Source of the DNA: Nicotiana tabacum
Lineage: Eukaryota; Streptophyta; Magnoliopsida; Solanales; Solanaceae
Length of the DNA: 64,000 bases
NCBI RefSeq assembly: GCF_000715075.1
Contig: NC_134096.1
Span: forward strand, 65,725,026 to 65,789,025
Reading direction: 5' to 3'
Shown: piece by piece, positions 21,080-32,470 of the stretch
Layout of the letters: every line of letters starts with the position of its first letter
How positions within the stretch are numbered: the first letter of the stretch is position 1
Notes under the pieces: generated by a model
Database searches by the model: none
Seen by the model: the letters and a program-made list of their open reading frames with translations, nothing else
Told to the model about the DNA's origin: nothing
Program-made: the position numbers and the translations under genes

Positions 21080-24000
21080 GTGGTGAACCCAAACGGTGGG
21101 AATACGGGGCATGCAATGGCCGTGACAACAAGAAGTGGGAGAGATGGAGTTGCTAGTACCTCAAACCAAAGAAGACATATGGGTGATGATGTGTTGGTGC
21201 ACGATGATGATGAGCCAAGAAATGATGTTCAAGCTAATGAAGAAGCAAGTATTGATATTGATGAAAATGTGGAGGAGACACAAGAAGAAGTGAACCCGTC
21301 TAGGGAGCACGTGATTGACATGCCGAAACTGGTAGTGCCAAAGGCTAAGGTACCAATGCCAAGGCCTCCTCCTCCATACCCTCAAAGATTTGCAATGCAA
21401 AACAATGAGAATCAATTCAAGAAATTCATTAATATGATGAAAAGTTTGTCTATAAATGTGTCGTTGGTTGAAGCCTTAGAACAAATGCCGGGATATGCCA
21501 AGTTCATGAAGGATTTGGTAACAAAGAAGAGATCAATGAACTGTAAAACTATAAAAATGACACATCAAGTGAGTGCTATGGTGCACTCCATGGCTCCAAA
21601 GTTGGAAGATCCCGGTGCTTTCACAATCCCGTGCACTATTGGGAGTGCCGATTTCGCCAAAGCTTTATGTGATTTGGGGGCAAACATTAACTTGATGCCC
21701 TATTCTGTGTTTAAAACATTGGGGATTGGGCAACCAAGACCCACATCCATGAGGTTGCAAATGGCGGATCGGACAATGAAAAGGCCATTAGGGATAATTG
21801 ATGATGTGTTAGTTAGGGTCGACAAGTTCATCCTTCCCGCATATTTTGTTATACTTGACTATGAGGTTGACTACGAGGTGCCAATCATTATGGGAAAACC
21901 TTTTCTTGCTACAGGGAAGGCCTTAGTTGATGTGGAAGCTAGAGAGCTCACCTTCCGGGTGGGCGATGAAAAAGTGGTGTTCCATATTTGTAAATCAATG
22001 GGGCAGCCAAATAGCAACGAAGTGTGTTCGTTCGTGGATCTTGTGACCGAAGTAATTCTTGATGACACAAGTGCTGTGATAAATGTGGAAGATACCTTGG
22101 AAATTGTGTTGTTGAATCATGATGAGGATGAGAAGGAAGGCTTTGTAGAATGTGTCAATGCTTTGCAAGGAATGAGATCATATACTTATAAGCCGCAAAA
22201 ACTTTCCTTGGATCTCGAAAACCGGAAGACTCCACCAACAAAGCCCTCAATCGAGGAGCCTCCCACCTTGGAGTTAAAGCCTTTGCCTTCACACCTCAGG
22301 TATGAGTTTCTAGGCCCTTGTTCCACTTTACCTATTATTCTTTCCTCATGCTTAACTAACATGCAGGTAGATGCCACCCTTGCGGTGCTTCAAAGGAGAA
22401 AGAAAGCAATAGGTTGGACATTGGCGGATATTCAGTGTATAAGCCCTGCCTTTTGCATGCACAAAATTATTTTGGAGGAGGATGCCAAACCCTCTGTGGA
22501 ACATCAAAGACGATTGAATGAATCCATGCAAGAGGTAGTAAAGAAAGAGATCATCAAGTGGTTGGATGCCGGGGTGGTTTACCCCATTTATGATAGTTCG
22601 TGGACCTCGCCGGTGCAATATATCCCAAAGAAATGGGGCATGACTGTGATAACAAATGACAAAAATGAATTGATCCCCACAAGAATTATCACCGGGTGGA
22701 GAGTGTGCATGGATTATAGAAAGCTCAACAAAGTTACGCGGAAAGACCATTTTCCGCTTCTATTTCTTGATCAAATATTGGATAGGTTAGCAGGACGTGC
22801 TTATTATTGCTTATTGGATGGATATTACGGATATAACCAGATTCTTATTGCACCTGAAGACCAAGAGAATACTACCTTCACTTGTCCATATGGTACTTTC
22901 GCATTCTCGCAGATGCCATTCGGGTTATGCAATGCACCAGTAACTTTTTAGCGGTGTATGATGTCCATCTTCACTGATATGGTGGAGGACTTTCTCGAGG
23001 TTTTCATGGATGATTTCTCTATCGTGGGGGATTATTTTGAAGAGTGCTTGGATAACTTGGATAAGGTATTGGCACGTTGTGAAGAAACTAACTTGGTGCT
23101 GAATTGGGAGAAGTGTCACTTTATGGTCAAGGAAGGCATTGTCCTCGATCACATGATTTCCAAGAATGGTATTTAGGTTGATAAAGCAAAAATTGAAGTG
23201 ATATCCAAACTCCCTCCCCCTACTTTCGTAAAGGGAGTGAGAAGCTTTCTAGGTCATGCATGGTTTTACCGCCAATTCATCAAGGACTTTTCTAAGGTGG
23301 TAAACCCCTTGTGCAAACTCTTGGAGAAAGATGCCAAGTTCCTTTTCAATGAATATTGTATGAAGGCATTTGAACTACTCAAGTATAAGTTGACTACCAC
23401 TCCTATTATCACCGTGTCAAATTGGAGCTTACCATTTGAGCTCATGTGTGATGCAAGCGATGTGGCAGTTGGTGCGGTATTGGGGCAACGAATTAATAAG
23501 AACTTTCATCCGGTCTACTATGCTAGCAAGACCATGAACGAGGCCCAAGTCAACTATATGGTGACCGAGAAAGAACTCCTAGCCATTGTCTTTTCTATGG
23601 AGAAGTTTCGCCCGTACCTAATAGGTACAAAGGTGATTGTTCACACCGACCATGCGGCACTTCGTTATTTGATGAGCAAGAAAGACTCTAAGGCAAGGTT
23701 GATGCGGTGGGTGCTTCTATTGCAAGAGTTTGATCTAGAGATTCAAGACCGAAAGGGTAGTGAGAATCAAGTGGCGGACCACTTGTCCTGATTGGAGGAG
23801 GAAGAGAGGCCACATGATGGTCTTGAGATCAATGATTCATTTCCTGACGAATAATTCCTTTCTATTTCTATGACTGGGATGTCATGGTTTGCTGATGTGG
23901 CCAACTATCTTATGAGGGGCATTGTTCCGAATGAGTTCTCCTCAAACCAAAGGAAGAAGCTCAAACGGGACTGCTTGGACTACTATTGGGATAAGCCATA

Positions 24001-25162
24001 TCTCTTCAAAATTTGTACTAATGGTGTTATCCGAAGATGTGTACCAGAAGAAGAACAATTGGGTATTCTTTAAGCTTGCCACTCTTCTCCATATGGTGGT
24101 CACCATGGTAGGGCGAGAACTGCTACAAAGATCCTAAGCTATGAATTCTATTGGCCTACCTTGTACAAAGACGCTAGCGAGCTCGTTAAGAGTTGTGATG
24201 ATTGCCAAAGGGCCGGTGGGATCTCCAAGAAAAATGAGATGCCTCTCACCACCATCCTAGAGATTGATATTTTTGATGTGTGGGGCATCGACTTTATGGG
24301 TCCATTTGTAAGCTCGTGTGGGAACACCTATATTCTTGTTGTTGTGGATTACGTTTCCAAATGGGTTGAAGTTGTGGCTTTGCCCAACAATGAAGCATGG
24401 AGTGTGGTGGTTTTCTTGAAGAAATATATATTCACAAGGTTCGGCACCCCAAGGGCCATCATTAGTGATGGGGGTTCACATTTTTGCAACAAAACCTTTG
24501 ACACTTTACTCTCCAAGTATGGTGTCACTCACAAGGTGTCAACCCCCTATCACCCCCAGGCAAGTCGACAGGTTGAAGTCTTCAACAGGGAGATCAAGAG
24601 TATTCTATCCAAGACTATCAATACAAATAAGACTGATTGATCAAGGAAACATGACGATGCTCTTTGGGCCTATAGAACAACTTACAAGACTCCAATTGGT
24701 ATGTCTCCGTATCGGTTGGTGTTTGGGAAAGCATGTCACCTTCCGGTGGAATTAGAGTATAAGGCCATGTGGGCGTTGAAGAAATTGAACCTTGAGTGGG
24801 ATGTAGCTGCCAATCTTCGGGTGGAGCAATTGAATGAACTTGATGAGTTCCGATTCCATGCTTACTCAAGTTCGTCCTTGTATAATGACAAGATGAAGTA
24901 CCTACATGATAAGTATATCCGGAATAAAGAATTCAAAGAAAGTGACCTTGTTCTTTTATTCAACTCTCGGTTACGGATGTTTCCAGGAAAGCTTAAATCA
25001 AAGTGGAGTGGTCTTTTTAAAGTGGAACATGTGACTCCTTTTGGTGCTCTTGATTTGAAAAATAAGAATGGTGAGATCTTTAGAGTCAATGGGCACCGGG
25101 TGAAGCGCTACCTTGGTAAGGTTGATGATGGCCACATTGTGGCATTGCTCTATTTCAAATGA
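21080..25162 (+). pseudogene. Athila pol polyprotein: protease, RT, RNase H, integrase
   Basis: One reading frame, continuous with gag, carries all pol domains in Ty3/gypsy order. Aspartic protease has an active-site-like DLGA at 21671. Reverse transcriptase runs about 22590-23180 with the FMDD catalytic motif at 23003-23014. RNase H spans about 23430-23790 ([16 protein letters not shown]). Integrase has an HHCC zinc finger near 24080-24210 and a DD35E core (GIDFMGP, then ISDGGSHF, then VEVFNREI) between about 24285 and 24590. Internal stops lie at 22949, 23174, 23789, 23852, 24071 and 24638, each a single change away from a sense codon, without frameshifts. The true stop is at 25160. It would have copied and integrated the element; this copy cannot. 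Confidence 0.93.
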
Positions 25163-25654
25163 ATAATAGTAACATACGTCGTGCCGCGACGTTAAATCAG
25201 GCGCTTCTTAGGAGGCAACCCATGTGTTTTTCTTTCTTTTGATTTTCTTGTTAGATTAGGCATTATTTTGGACTAACTGGTTGTGAAGTGTATGCAGAAA
25301 TTAGGTGTGCAGTGCAAAAAATTGACAAGACAAAAATTGGCCAAGTGGTGAAATTGTGCAGACCGCACCAGAATTATGCGGACCGCACAAGCCCTTCGCG
25401 GCCGCACAATTCTGTGTGCGGTTACATAGCTGAAAGATGGAAAATTCCAACTCTCTGAAGTTTGTCCTGACAAAATCCCTTAAGGATTCGCGACCATCAA
25501 AATTTTGCGAACCGCACAGATTGTGCGGCCGTAACCATTATTATGCGGACCGCGTCACTAAATCAGCTGTTGAGTTAGAAAAGGTAAAGAGTGCGGACCA
25601 TACCAAAATTGTGCGACCGCACTCAGGTAAGTCGGTGGGCCAACATGGTCAGAG

Positions 25655-25662
25655 TATAAATA
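25655..25662 (+). promoter_or_regulatory. Internal TATA box upstream of the env-like ORF
   Basis: GAGTATAAATAGGAC compares with TAGTATAAATAGAAC in both LTRs. Its placement immediately after a CpG-word array is the same as in the LTRs. Confidence 0.55.
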
Positions 25663-26053
25663 GGACTTTTTGAGACTATTCACACTTTACACACTCTGAC
25701 CTCTCAAGCTAGACTAAAGCACAATGCACTCTTTCTTGTTTTCAATCTCATCCCATATTCATCAAGTGTTGATTTCCTACTACATTTCATTACTGGTATG
25801 TTGATTTCAATGAACTAATTTCATCTTTTTCTTTTATTTTCTCTTTGTTTTAGTTTTCTTTTTATCTAGGGTTAGATTCATGCCAAAATGTCAAATTGAT
25901 GCTTGATTCTTGCTTAGAAGCATGTGGGTAGTGTTTGAATGCATAATGGGGGCTGGGGTTAGTAGCTTTTATTGTTTAATTGCCACAAATCATGCCTAAT
26001 TAGTGAAAATCCTAGTATTAATCGTACTTCAGTGCCGCTCAGATTTGAATTTC

Positions 26054-26500
26054 GCGGCCGCACACATTTTGTGCGGTCCGCGCTAGGGTATGCGGCCGCA
26101 TACAAAATTGTGCGGTCCACGATTCCCTAGGTTGAAGGCACTTGTCATTGTTAAGTTTGTGCGGCCGCACTCAAGTTTGTGCAGTCCGCGGTTGGTTTTT
26201 GCGGCCACACTCAATTTTATGCGGTCCGCACAATTAAACTTCAGAGACCCAACAAATCAATTATGCAGCCGCACTCAATCTTGTGCGGTCCGCGATGTGT
26301 TTTCGCGGCCGCACTCAAAAGTATGCGGTCCGCGCTGAGGTAACTTCAGAGAACAAGTAGTCTGAACCTGGGATCTTCGCGACCGCACTCAATTTTGTGC
26401 GGTCCGTGATGGGCATTATGCAGCCGCACTAATTTTTTTGCGGTCCGTGATGGGCAGTACGCGGCCGTACTCACTTTTGTGCGGTCCACACTGCCCTCTT
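26054..26500 (+). repeat. Second internal array of CpG palindromic words
   Basis: Alternating GCGGCCGC and GCGGTCCGC words, with first centres near 26057.5, 26077, 26095.5 and 26116, continue with variants to about 26500. Spacing is again close to 20 bp. It lies downstream of the internal TATA box, so it would be inside the leader of an env-like mRNA. Confidence 0.75.
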
Positions 26501-26593
26501 CTGAGAAGCAATGTCTTTCTTTTCAACTGTAATTCAATAACACATGTTGAACCCCAATTCTAACTGACTTTCACTACTTGTGTGTTGCATACA

Positions 26594-28597
26594 ATGGTGC
26601 GTTCTTGTGGTCGAGGTGATACTTCCAAAGGGAGGGCAGAATTCTCCTAAGGCCGGGGTAGAGGAAAACCTAACATGCCACTATCAGTCCAAAAAGTCTT
26701 GGGCAAAAAGACTACTCTCAATATACCAACTCCGGACTCCTCAAACACCAGTGAATACCTCCCATCTCGGGAAACTTCTGAGGGGGATTCTGTACAACCA
26801 CAACCGGGGGCACAATCACAACAATTCCCCGATAGACTCCGTTTAGTCAATGAACCTACCTCCTCCTCTAGTTCTTATGATGGCTCAGAGGGAGGTAGTC
26901 AGGCATCTGAACCATCTTCCCCACCTGCTACAACACCTACCACAACAGCTACCCCAAGAAATTTAGATGATGATGATGATGAGGTCCCGGATGACGGGAG
27001 AGGGGGTGACACAATTGTGGGAGGCCTGGCTAGATCAAGGAAGCTGGAGGTGTGGGCTGATAGATTTGTAAGTGAGAAGGCGTATGCAAAATTTCGGGAA
27101 TGGTGGCCCCAAAGGTCGCTCACTATTGAGCAACAATTCATAACCAAAGACCAAAGCCAGCACAATCCGAATGTCCTAAAGCAATTCACGGAGATAAAAG
27201 GATGGAAATGGTTCATAGGCCGGTTGCAAGATGCCAATGAATACCTCGTCAAGGAATTTTATGCCAATGTTGCCCACATCAAAAAGGGTACAAAGGTGAC
27301 GAAGGTCAAAAACTTGAAAATCCGGTTTGATGGCCACGCACTGAACATATATATAGGGTTTGAGGTAGTGCAATACCTGGAGAAGCTAGCCTTGGGTGAT
27401 GCAGTTCGCCCATGGCTAGCTGAGATACTTGCTATTCCGGGGACAACACCTGCATGGCTCACAGCAGGAGTTCAAATTGTCAGAGCCACCCTTAACTTTG
27501 AAGCAAAAGGGTGGCAAACATTCGTGTGCAGCCGTCTTGACCTGTGCCAGCATGAGAATGTCCTGTCACTCCCCAGGGCAGTATTGGTAGCTTCAATCAT
27601 GGCAGGCTATCCTATTAACATAGGAAACATGATATCCTACAACATCTCCAATGCAGTCCAGAAATAAGAAAGATCGTATCCCTACCCCAACTTCCTCACA
27701 GAGTATTTTCAAGACCAAGGGATAGAGACGAGACATTTTGATGTGGAGGTGAAGGCTAAAAATTCTTTCTCATGGTACCACCTCCAGGGAGCGGATAACC
27801 CTAAATTTAAGGGTAAAGCCACTACCTCCACTGGACAGTCTGAAGAGCCAGGGGTAGTGGCCATCGGGTCAGTTGCCGAGCCCTCTACAGCAGCCGGTAC
27901 TTCTGCCGGAGCAGCTGTCATGCCTCCTCCTTCCTCCGGACCATCCCTCTCAGTGCCACTGTTAGTGCCCACATCTTCTACATACCCTCATACTGCATTG
28001 CGGGTTTCACAGACACTATCCAGTCTCAATAACTGGATGCAGGCAGCTACCACAAAGCTGACTGCCATATCCAGTGCAGTGGCAGCACAGTCTTCAGCCC
28101 CATCAGAGCTTCAGGTACCTCCATCAGTGGATGACTCTTTGAAGAAGATTCTGGACAACCAGAAGAAGATTCTGGACGACTAGAAGAAGATCCGAGAGAC
28201 TCTTGATACACATGGGAGGATTATCAAGGATTTGGGGAAGCAAGTGAAGAAGATGCGAAAAACTCAGACATCTAAGGAGTCGGTGGACAAGTTGAGCAAA
28301 GAGGTTGAGAATATTGCTTCTGCTAGTGATATTCCATTGGACCTGCTCATGGAGGAGACAGTCCCAGCAGCACATGCAACAGTGCCCGAGGCATCAGAGG
28401 CAGCAGCTGGCCAGTCTGAGGAGACGGCTGCCACTTCACACACTGCTGAGGAGCTGATTCAGATGCTCAGCAACCCCGTAGTCCCCCAGTTAGAGGATGT
28501 GGAGATCCAGTTAGAGGATACGAATGGTGCTGATGAGCCCATGCATGCTAAGGACCCCGTCCATGTTGAGGACCCGATGCAGACAGAGACCACATAG
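26594..28597 (+). pseudogene. Athila env-like / putative plant transposon protein ORF
   Basis: One frame of about 667 codons starts at the ATG at 26594 and contains internal stops at 26648, 27665 and 28181. Residues about 40-140 are Ser/Thr/Pro-rich and acidic. The centre (about 27040-27660) matches the 'putative plant transposon protein' domain typical of the third ORF of Athila elements, with patterns such as LVKEFYANV and KGWQTFVCSRLDL. The C-terminal part has an NQKKILD-type repeat and likely coiled coil, then a Glu-rich tail. Athila ORF3 is called env-like by position. I see no signal peptide or convincing membrane anchor, and no demonstrated envelope function is implied. Confidence 0.8.
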
Positions 28598-30480
28598 GGA
28601 GTTTTCTCTACTCTCTACCCCTTTTCCCTGTTCTTATTTGTTATGAGCATTGAGGACAATGCTATTTTTTATTTGGGGGTGGTCCATTTTGATTTGATGA
28701 CATTTGGTATGTAATAACCATTATACTATTTTTCTTTATCTTTATTTATCTTTATTTTCACTTTTGGTATGTATATATTCTTACCATTCAATGTATATAT
28801 TCATTTCCATTATGTATATATATTCACTTTACTTCATTTTGTACATATTCAGTCAACTTTCCGTAGTTTACTTCATAACTTCTTTCGTTGTTTTTCCTTA
28901 GTACCATAGCTTCTTATTTACTTTAGTAGTTCTTTTTAAGTTGTTAGTTTCTTTTTACATTTTGTGTGAACAATAAGCCTTTGGTTTTCTTAATGCCACT
29001 GTTCTTTCCAAAGATGGATGTTGTGTGAACCGGGTGGTTCTTCCCAACGATGGATGGCGTGACAACCTTCTTAAGGGATTGAGTCCGTTTTCTTTATATT
29101 TTTGTATATATAGTAGTAATGAATAAAAGTGTCTCAAGCAGGCTTCACTTGGTACTAACACATTTACCTTCGACCTTATGGTTAGAAACAAGTTGATTGG
29201 CAAAGAATAGCTCTAGTTGTGACCTTTAGACTCTTGTGTTGACTAAAACAATTATTGAGTGGCTTTTTTTGAGCCATTTGTGATTTTCAATCTTAGCTAG
29301 GGTTGTTGTGGGCCCTCGACTCTATTCTCTTTAACAATCCAGCAACTTGAGAGGTGAGGTATTAGATTGCAAGTCCAAGTTCCGTACCAATAAGTCTAGA
29401 ACTTGCCCTGAATGTTTGTCTAGGCGAAATTCTAAGTGTAGCTCGACTTGAGAAATGATTGTAGGCTCTCCTTGATCCAATTTGAAACTTGAAAGTTTCC
29501 GTAGCCTACTAATATGATATCCCTAGTCAACTCCTTTGAGCCAAAGCCCTTTTTCATTCAATAGCCATGTTACAAGCCTTTATCCATTTTATAATGACCC
29601 TCTCTTAGCACCTGATCTTTCCTTAGCATTCTTGATACAATTGGCAAAAGCATAAGTTTGTGGGAGAGAAGAGGAATGTGAAAGTGATAATAGGTACAAA
29701 GAACAAAAAAGAAATGAAGAAAAGGGAAGGCAACGAAAAGGAAGAAAGGCCAAAAAGAAATATGTCAAAAAGAAAGTGAATAAAGTAAAAAGTTGAAGGG
29801 ATTCAAAGAAAGAAATGATGAAAGGCATGGAATGATGAGAAAAGGAGAAAAATGATTGTCATGAGCAAGAAAGAGTGACATTACGTCTCTCTAGTTCTCC
29901 TAGGGAAGAAGAAAATGACTCAAAGAGTAAAGAAAGTATGAGCCAAAAAGAGGAAATAGAGTGCTTAAGAAAAGATGAAACCATCATATGCCGATAAGTC
30001 CTACCTTGATCCAAAAGCTTTCATTACATTCCCGCAAAAGCCGTATATGATTTCAAGTTGAGTGAGCTTACATTAGTGGTGATTTACATAAGGGGCAAGC
30101 TTATGGTACTTAGAGCCAGACTTGTGACATTCTTTTGAGAGAGATAAGCGCACTTCTTCACAATCCTTGTTTTGAGTGTTACATTCTAAAGTGAGATTTG
30201 CTCATGGAGAGTAGAGGAGGAGGAGTTTGGGTTCCACAATGACCTATGTGATAGAGAGAGATTCCTTGGTAAATTAAGTCAACTCTTGATGCTCTAGTGT
30301 CACATTAGAACTATGGTACTCAAAACGCCAAAACATGGTGTTGTTGATAATTCATTTGTGTTGAGGGTAATTGTTAGTCCCAATTGATGCATGATTGATT
30401 CACCTTAGGCCAGCTGAAATATTCTTTTTTCTAGTGGAGGTGGGAATTACCTTATTTTCTTGAGGACAAGCAAAAGCTTA
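28598..30480 (+). other. Long non-coding 3' region of the Athila element
   Basis: About 1.9 kb without coding potential lies between the env-like ORF and the polypurine tract, as is usual in Athila. It contains T-rich sequence (28700-28950) and a purine-rich tract of roughly 300 nt (about 29660-29990) made of GAAAG and AAAGAA units. Nothing else is recognised. Confidence 0.6.
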
Positions 30481-30493
30481 AGTTTGGGGGAGT
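30481..30493 (+). other. Polypurine tract of the Athila element
   Basis: AGTTTGGGGGAGT stands directly before the 3' LTR start TGATAAG. It is the expected plus-strand primer site. Confidence 0.75.
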
Positions 30494-32156
30494 TGATAAG
30501 TAGGGATTTTAACCTATTATTTGCTCTCTTTTACTTGTGTTTTAGGCCAAAATTGCTTGAAGGTATTCCCGAAAACTAATATAATATGCTTGCTTACAGG
30601 AATTGTTCAAAATGAGCCAAAAGAATTAAAATAAATTCACAAAGGAATCAAAAGATGAACAAAAACCAAGTGTGGGCAAAGAGGTCTGAAGTGCGGACCG
30701 CACAATTGCGGCCGCGATCATAATTATGCAGTCCGCAAGAGGGAAATTCAGAGAGTGTGATTTTGGGCTAAATGATGAGCGCGGAACGCACTAGAAATGT
30801 GCGGCCGCGAAAGTCCCTGTGCGGCCGCAATAGAAATCACGCGGACCGCGATGACTGAGATTCAGAGAGCTGACAACTTGAGCAAAAGAGAGAAGTGCGG
30901 ACCGCACCAGAATTGTGCGGCCGTGAATGTCCCATGTGAGGCCACGATCGAAATTATGCGGTCCACAAGATGAAGAATCAGAGAGTTGACTCCAAGCCAA
31001 ACTCAAGAAAGTGCGGACCGCATCACTTTTATGCGGCCGCATAATCTGGAGCGCGACCGCACTTAGAATTATGCGATCCGCGAAAGTTCAGCTCAACCCA
31101 AATCCAAAAGAGAAGAACGCGGACCGCATCAGAATTATGCGATCGCCAAAGCAAGAGTGCGGCTGCACTCAGAATTACGCGACCGCACAACCTCCACAGG
31201 GGTATTTTTGTCAGATATTTTCAGCTTAGTATAAATAGAACTTTTTGTGATTTTTAGGGGATATTATGTTTTGTATGAGCACCTGAGACGGCTGGCTTTT
31301 CTTTTTTTTTTTTAGAAATTTTGTACTAGATTCACTTCTTAACATTAGATTTTGATTCCATAAATTAATATTATGGATTTTATCTTCATTTCATCTTTAA
31401 TTTCTGTTATTTTCATGAGTAGCTAAACCCATAGCTAGTACTGTGACCCAACCCTAGTGTAAGTTTCTAATGGGTATTTTATTTTAAGGCTTGAATGTGA
31501 ATGGGTTAGTGATATTTAGCCTAGTTCTTGCTAGAACTCAAGAATTAATGGTTGCAAACATTGATTCATGCCTTTATGACTTAGTCTCTACTTGAGAAAG
31601 ATGGACAAAGTCTAGAAAAACTAGGCTAACAAGGAATTGGGGTGAACTCAAGAAATTGATAGCCCCAATTAAAGGGCTATTCCTAGAGATAGTAATACCC
31701 AACTTGAGCTAATATCACTTGATTTGCATGAATACCCATTTGGACTTGAGAAAGCCAAATTGGGCAAAATCACTCAAACTACCGAGAGGTATAGAGTGAG
31801 TACCCGTGTGTGATAGCTATATTACAATCCCAACTAATCAAGCTTGCCCTAGATTTTGCTACCCATTAGATATCCACCTAGGTAGAAGTCACTACCCTAG
31901 TCTCTTTAAACATTTGAAAAACAACAACAAAAATATTGTCCTTAGTTTCAATTATTGCAATCTTTAGAGTAAAGTTAGAAGTAAAAGTCAAACACAAACT
32001 TGTGGAAGTGTAATTAGATTCAAAACCCGCATCTAGCTTAGATATAAACCTAATTCCAAACATTAACTCCCTGTGGATTCGATCCCGACCTAGTTGGGTT
32101 AAAACTGCATCGACCACCCTCGCTACTCAATAGTAGTGTAGGCTTGGACCTGATCA
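30494..32156 (+). repeat. 3' LTR of the Athila element (1663 bp)
   Basis: Matches the 5' LTR from TGATAAGTAGGG to the end GGACCTGATCA, with scattered substitutions and small indels. It carries the CpG-word array (about 30690-31200) and a TATA box (31230-31237). The right target duplication GGGCG follows at 32157. Confidence 0.93.
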
Positions 32157-32470
32157 GGGCGTGGAAGAGAGACCAAATTATTTGGAGATATAATAGTTAA
32201 AATAGAAAAAAAATAAGAAATGACTCAAGAAAATTTAAAAAATAATAAAGGTTGGATATGTGGCATTCTCCTAATGGTTCTGGCCCAAAAATTTTATATT
32301 CACTCGCCTCTTTTAGGTGTAAAATACGCGCGTGCCAGTTGTAAAACATGGTGTGTCTTAGGCACACTCCAAAAATGTTAAGTGTGTAAGATAATTTTTG
32401 TTCGCAAAAAGTGTGTATCAGAGATTTGGTCTATAGTTGAGGTAAGTTACGTATTTTGCCTATAGAGGAG

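Larger units (their letters stand above)
25163..26593 (+). promoter_or_regulatory. Internal LTR-like region between pol and the env-like ORF
   Basis: This non-coding stretch repeats the layout of the element's own U3 region: a CpG-word array at 25358-25640 (centres near 25362, 25382, 25401.5 and 25422), then a TATA box at 25655-25662, then about 940 bp of leader before the env-like start codon. A second word array lies at 26054 to about 26500. It is a good candidate for an internal promoter that makes a separate mRNA for the env-like protein. It could also be a rearranged piece of LTR. Confidence 0.5.
17736..32156 (+). mobile_element. Full-length Athila-type Ty3/gypsy retrotransposon with env-like ORF
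   Basis: Two LTRs (17736-19367 and 30494-32156) with TGATAAG starts and TGATCA/CGATCA ends bound a 14.4 kb element. The 5-bp duplication GGGCG at 17731-17735 and 32157-32161 is perfect. Inside are a primer site, a fused gag-pol frame, a long spacer, a separate env-like frame, another long non-coding stretch and a polypurine tract. The order gag-PR-RT-RH-INT followed by an extra 3' ORF, and the RT sequence, place it in the Athila lineage. Many nonsense codons and visibly diverged LTRs mark it as old and inactive. It inserted in the Mutator-like element. Confidence 0.93.
16656..32460. mobile_element. Mutator-like element split by an Athila retrotransposon
   Basis: Long imperfect terminal inverted repeats begin GGCAAAATACATAAGTTACC at 16656 and, read inward from 32460, GGCAAAATACGTAACTTACC. 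Similarity extends about 90 bp to a shared CACACTTTTTGCGAAC block. The flanks TATAGAGCAG (16646-16655) and TATAGAGGAG (32461-32470) form a 9-10 bp duplication with one mismatch, typical of Mutator-like elements. Removing the retrotransposon at 17736-32156 leaves about 1.4 kb without coding potential, so this was a non-autonomous copy. The two ends are now nearly 16 kb apart. Confidence 0.8.

Noticed and set aside
26594..28597. Calling the third Athila ORF a true viral envelope gene
   Set aside because: No signal peptide, fusion peptide or convincing membrane anchor is visible; 'env-like' refers to position only.
29589..29828. Minus-strand Leu/Phe-rich frame that looks like a membrane protein
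   Set aside because: It is the complement of a purine-rich non-coding tract; composition alone explains the hydrophobicity.
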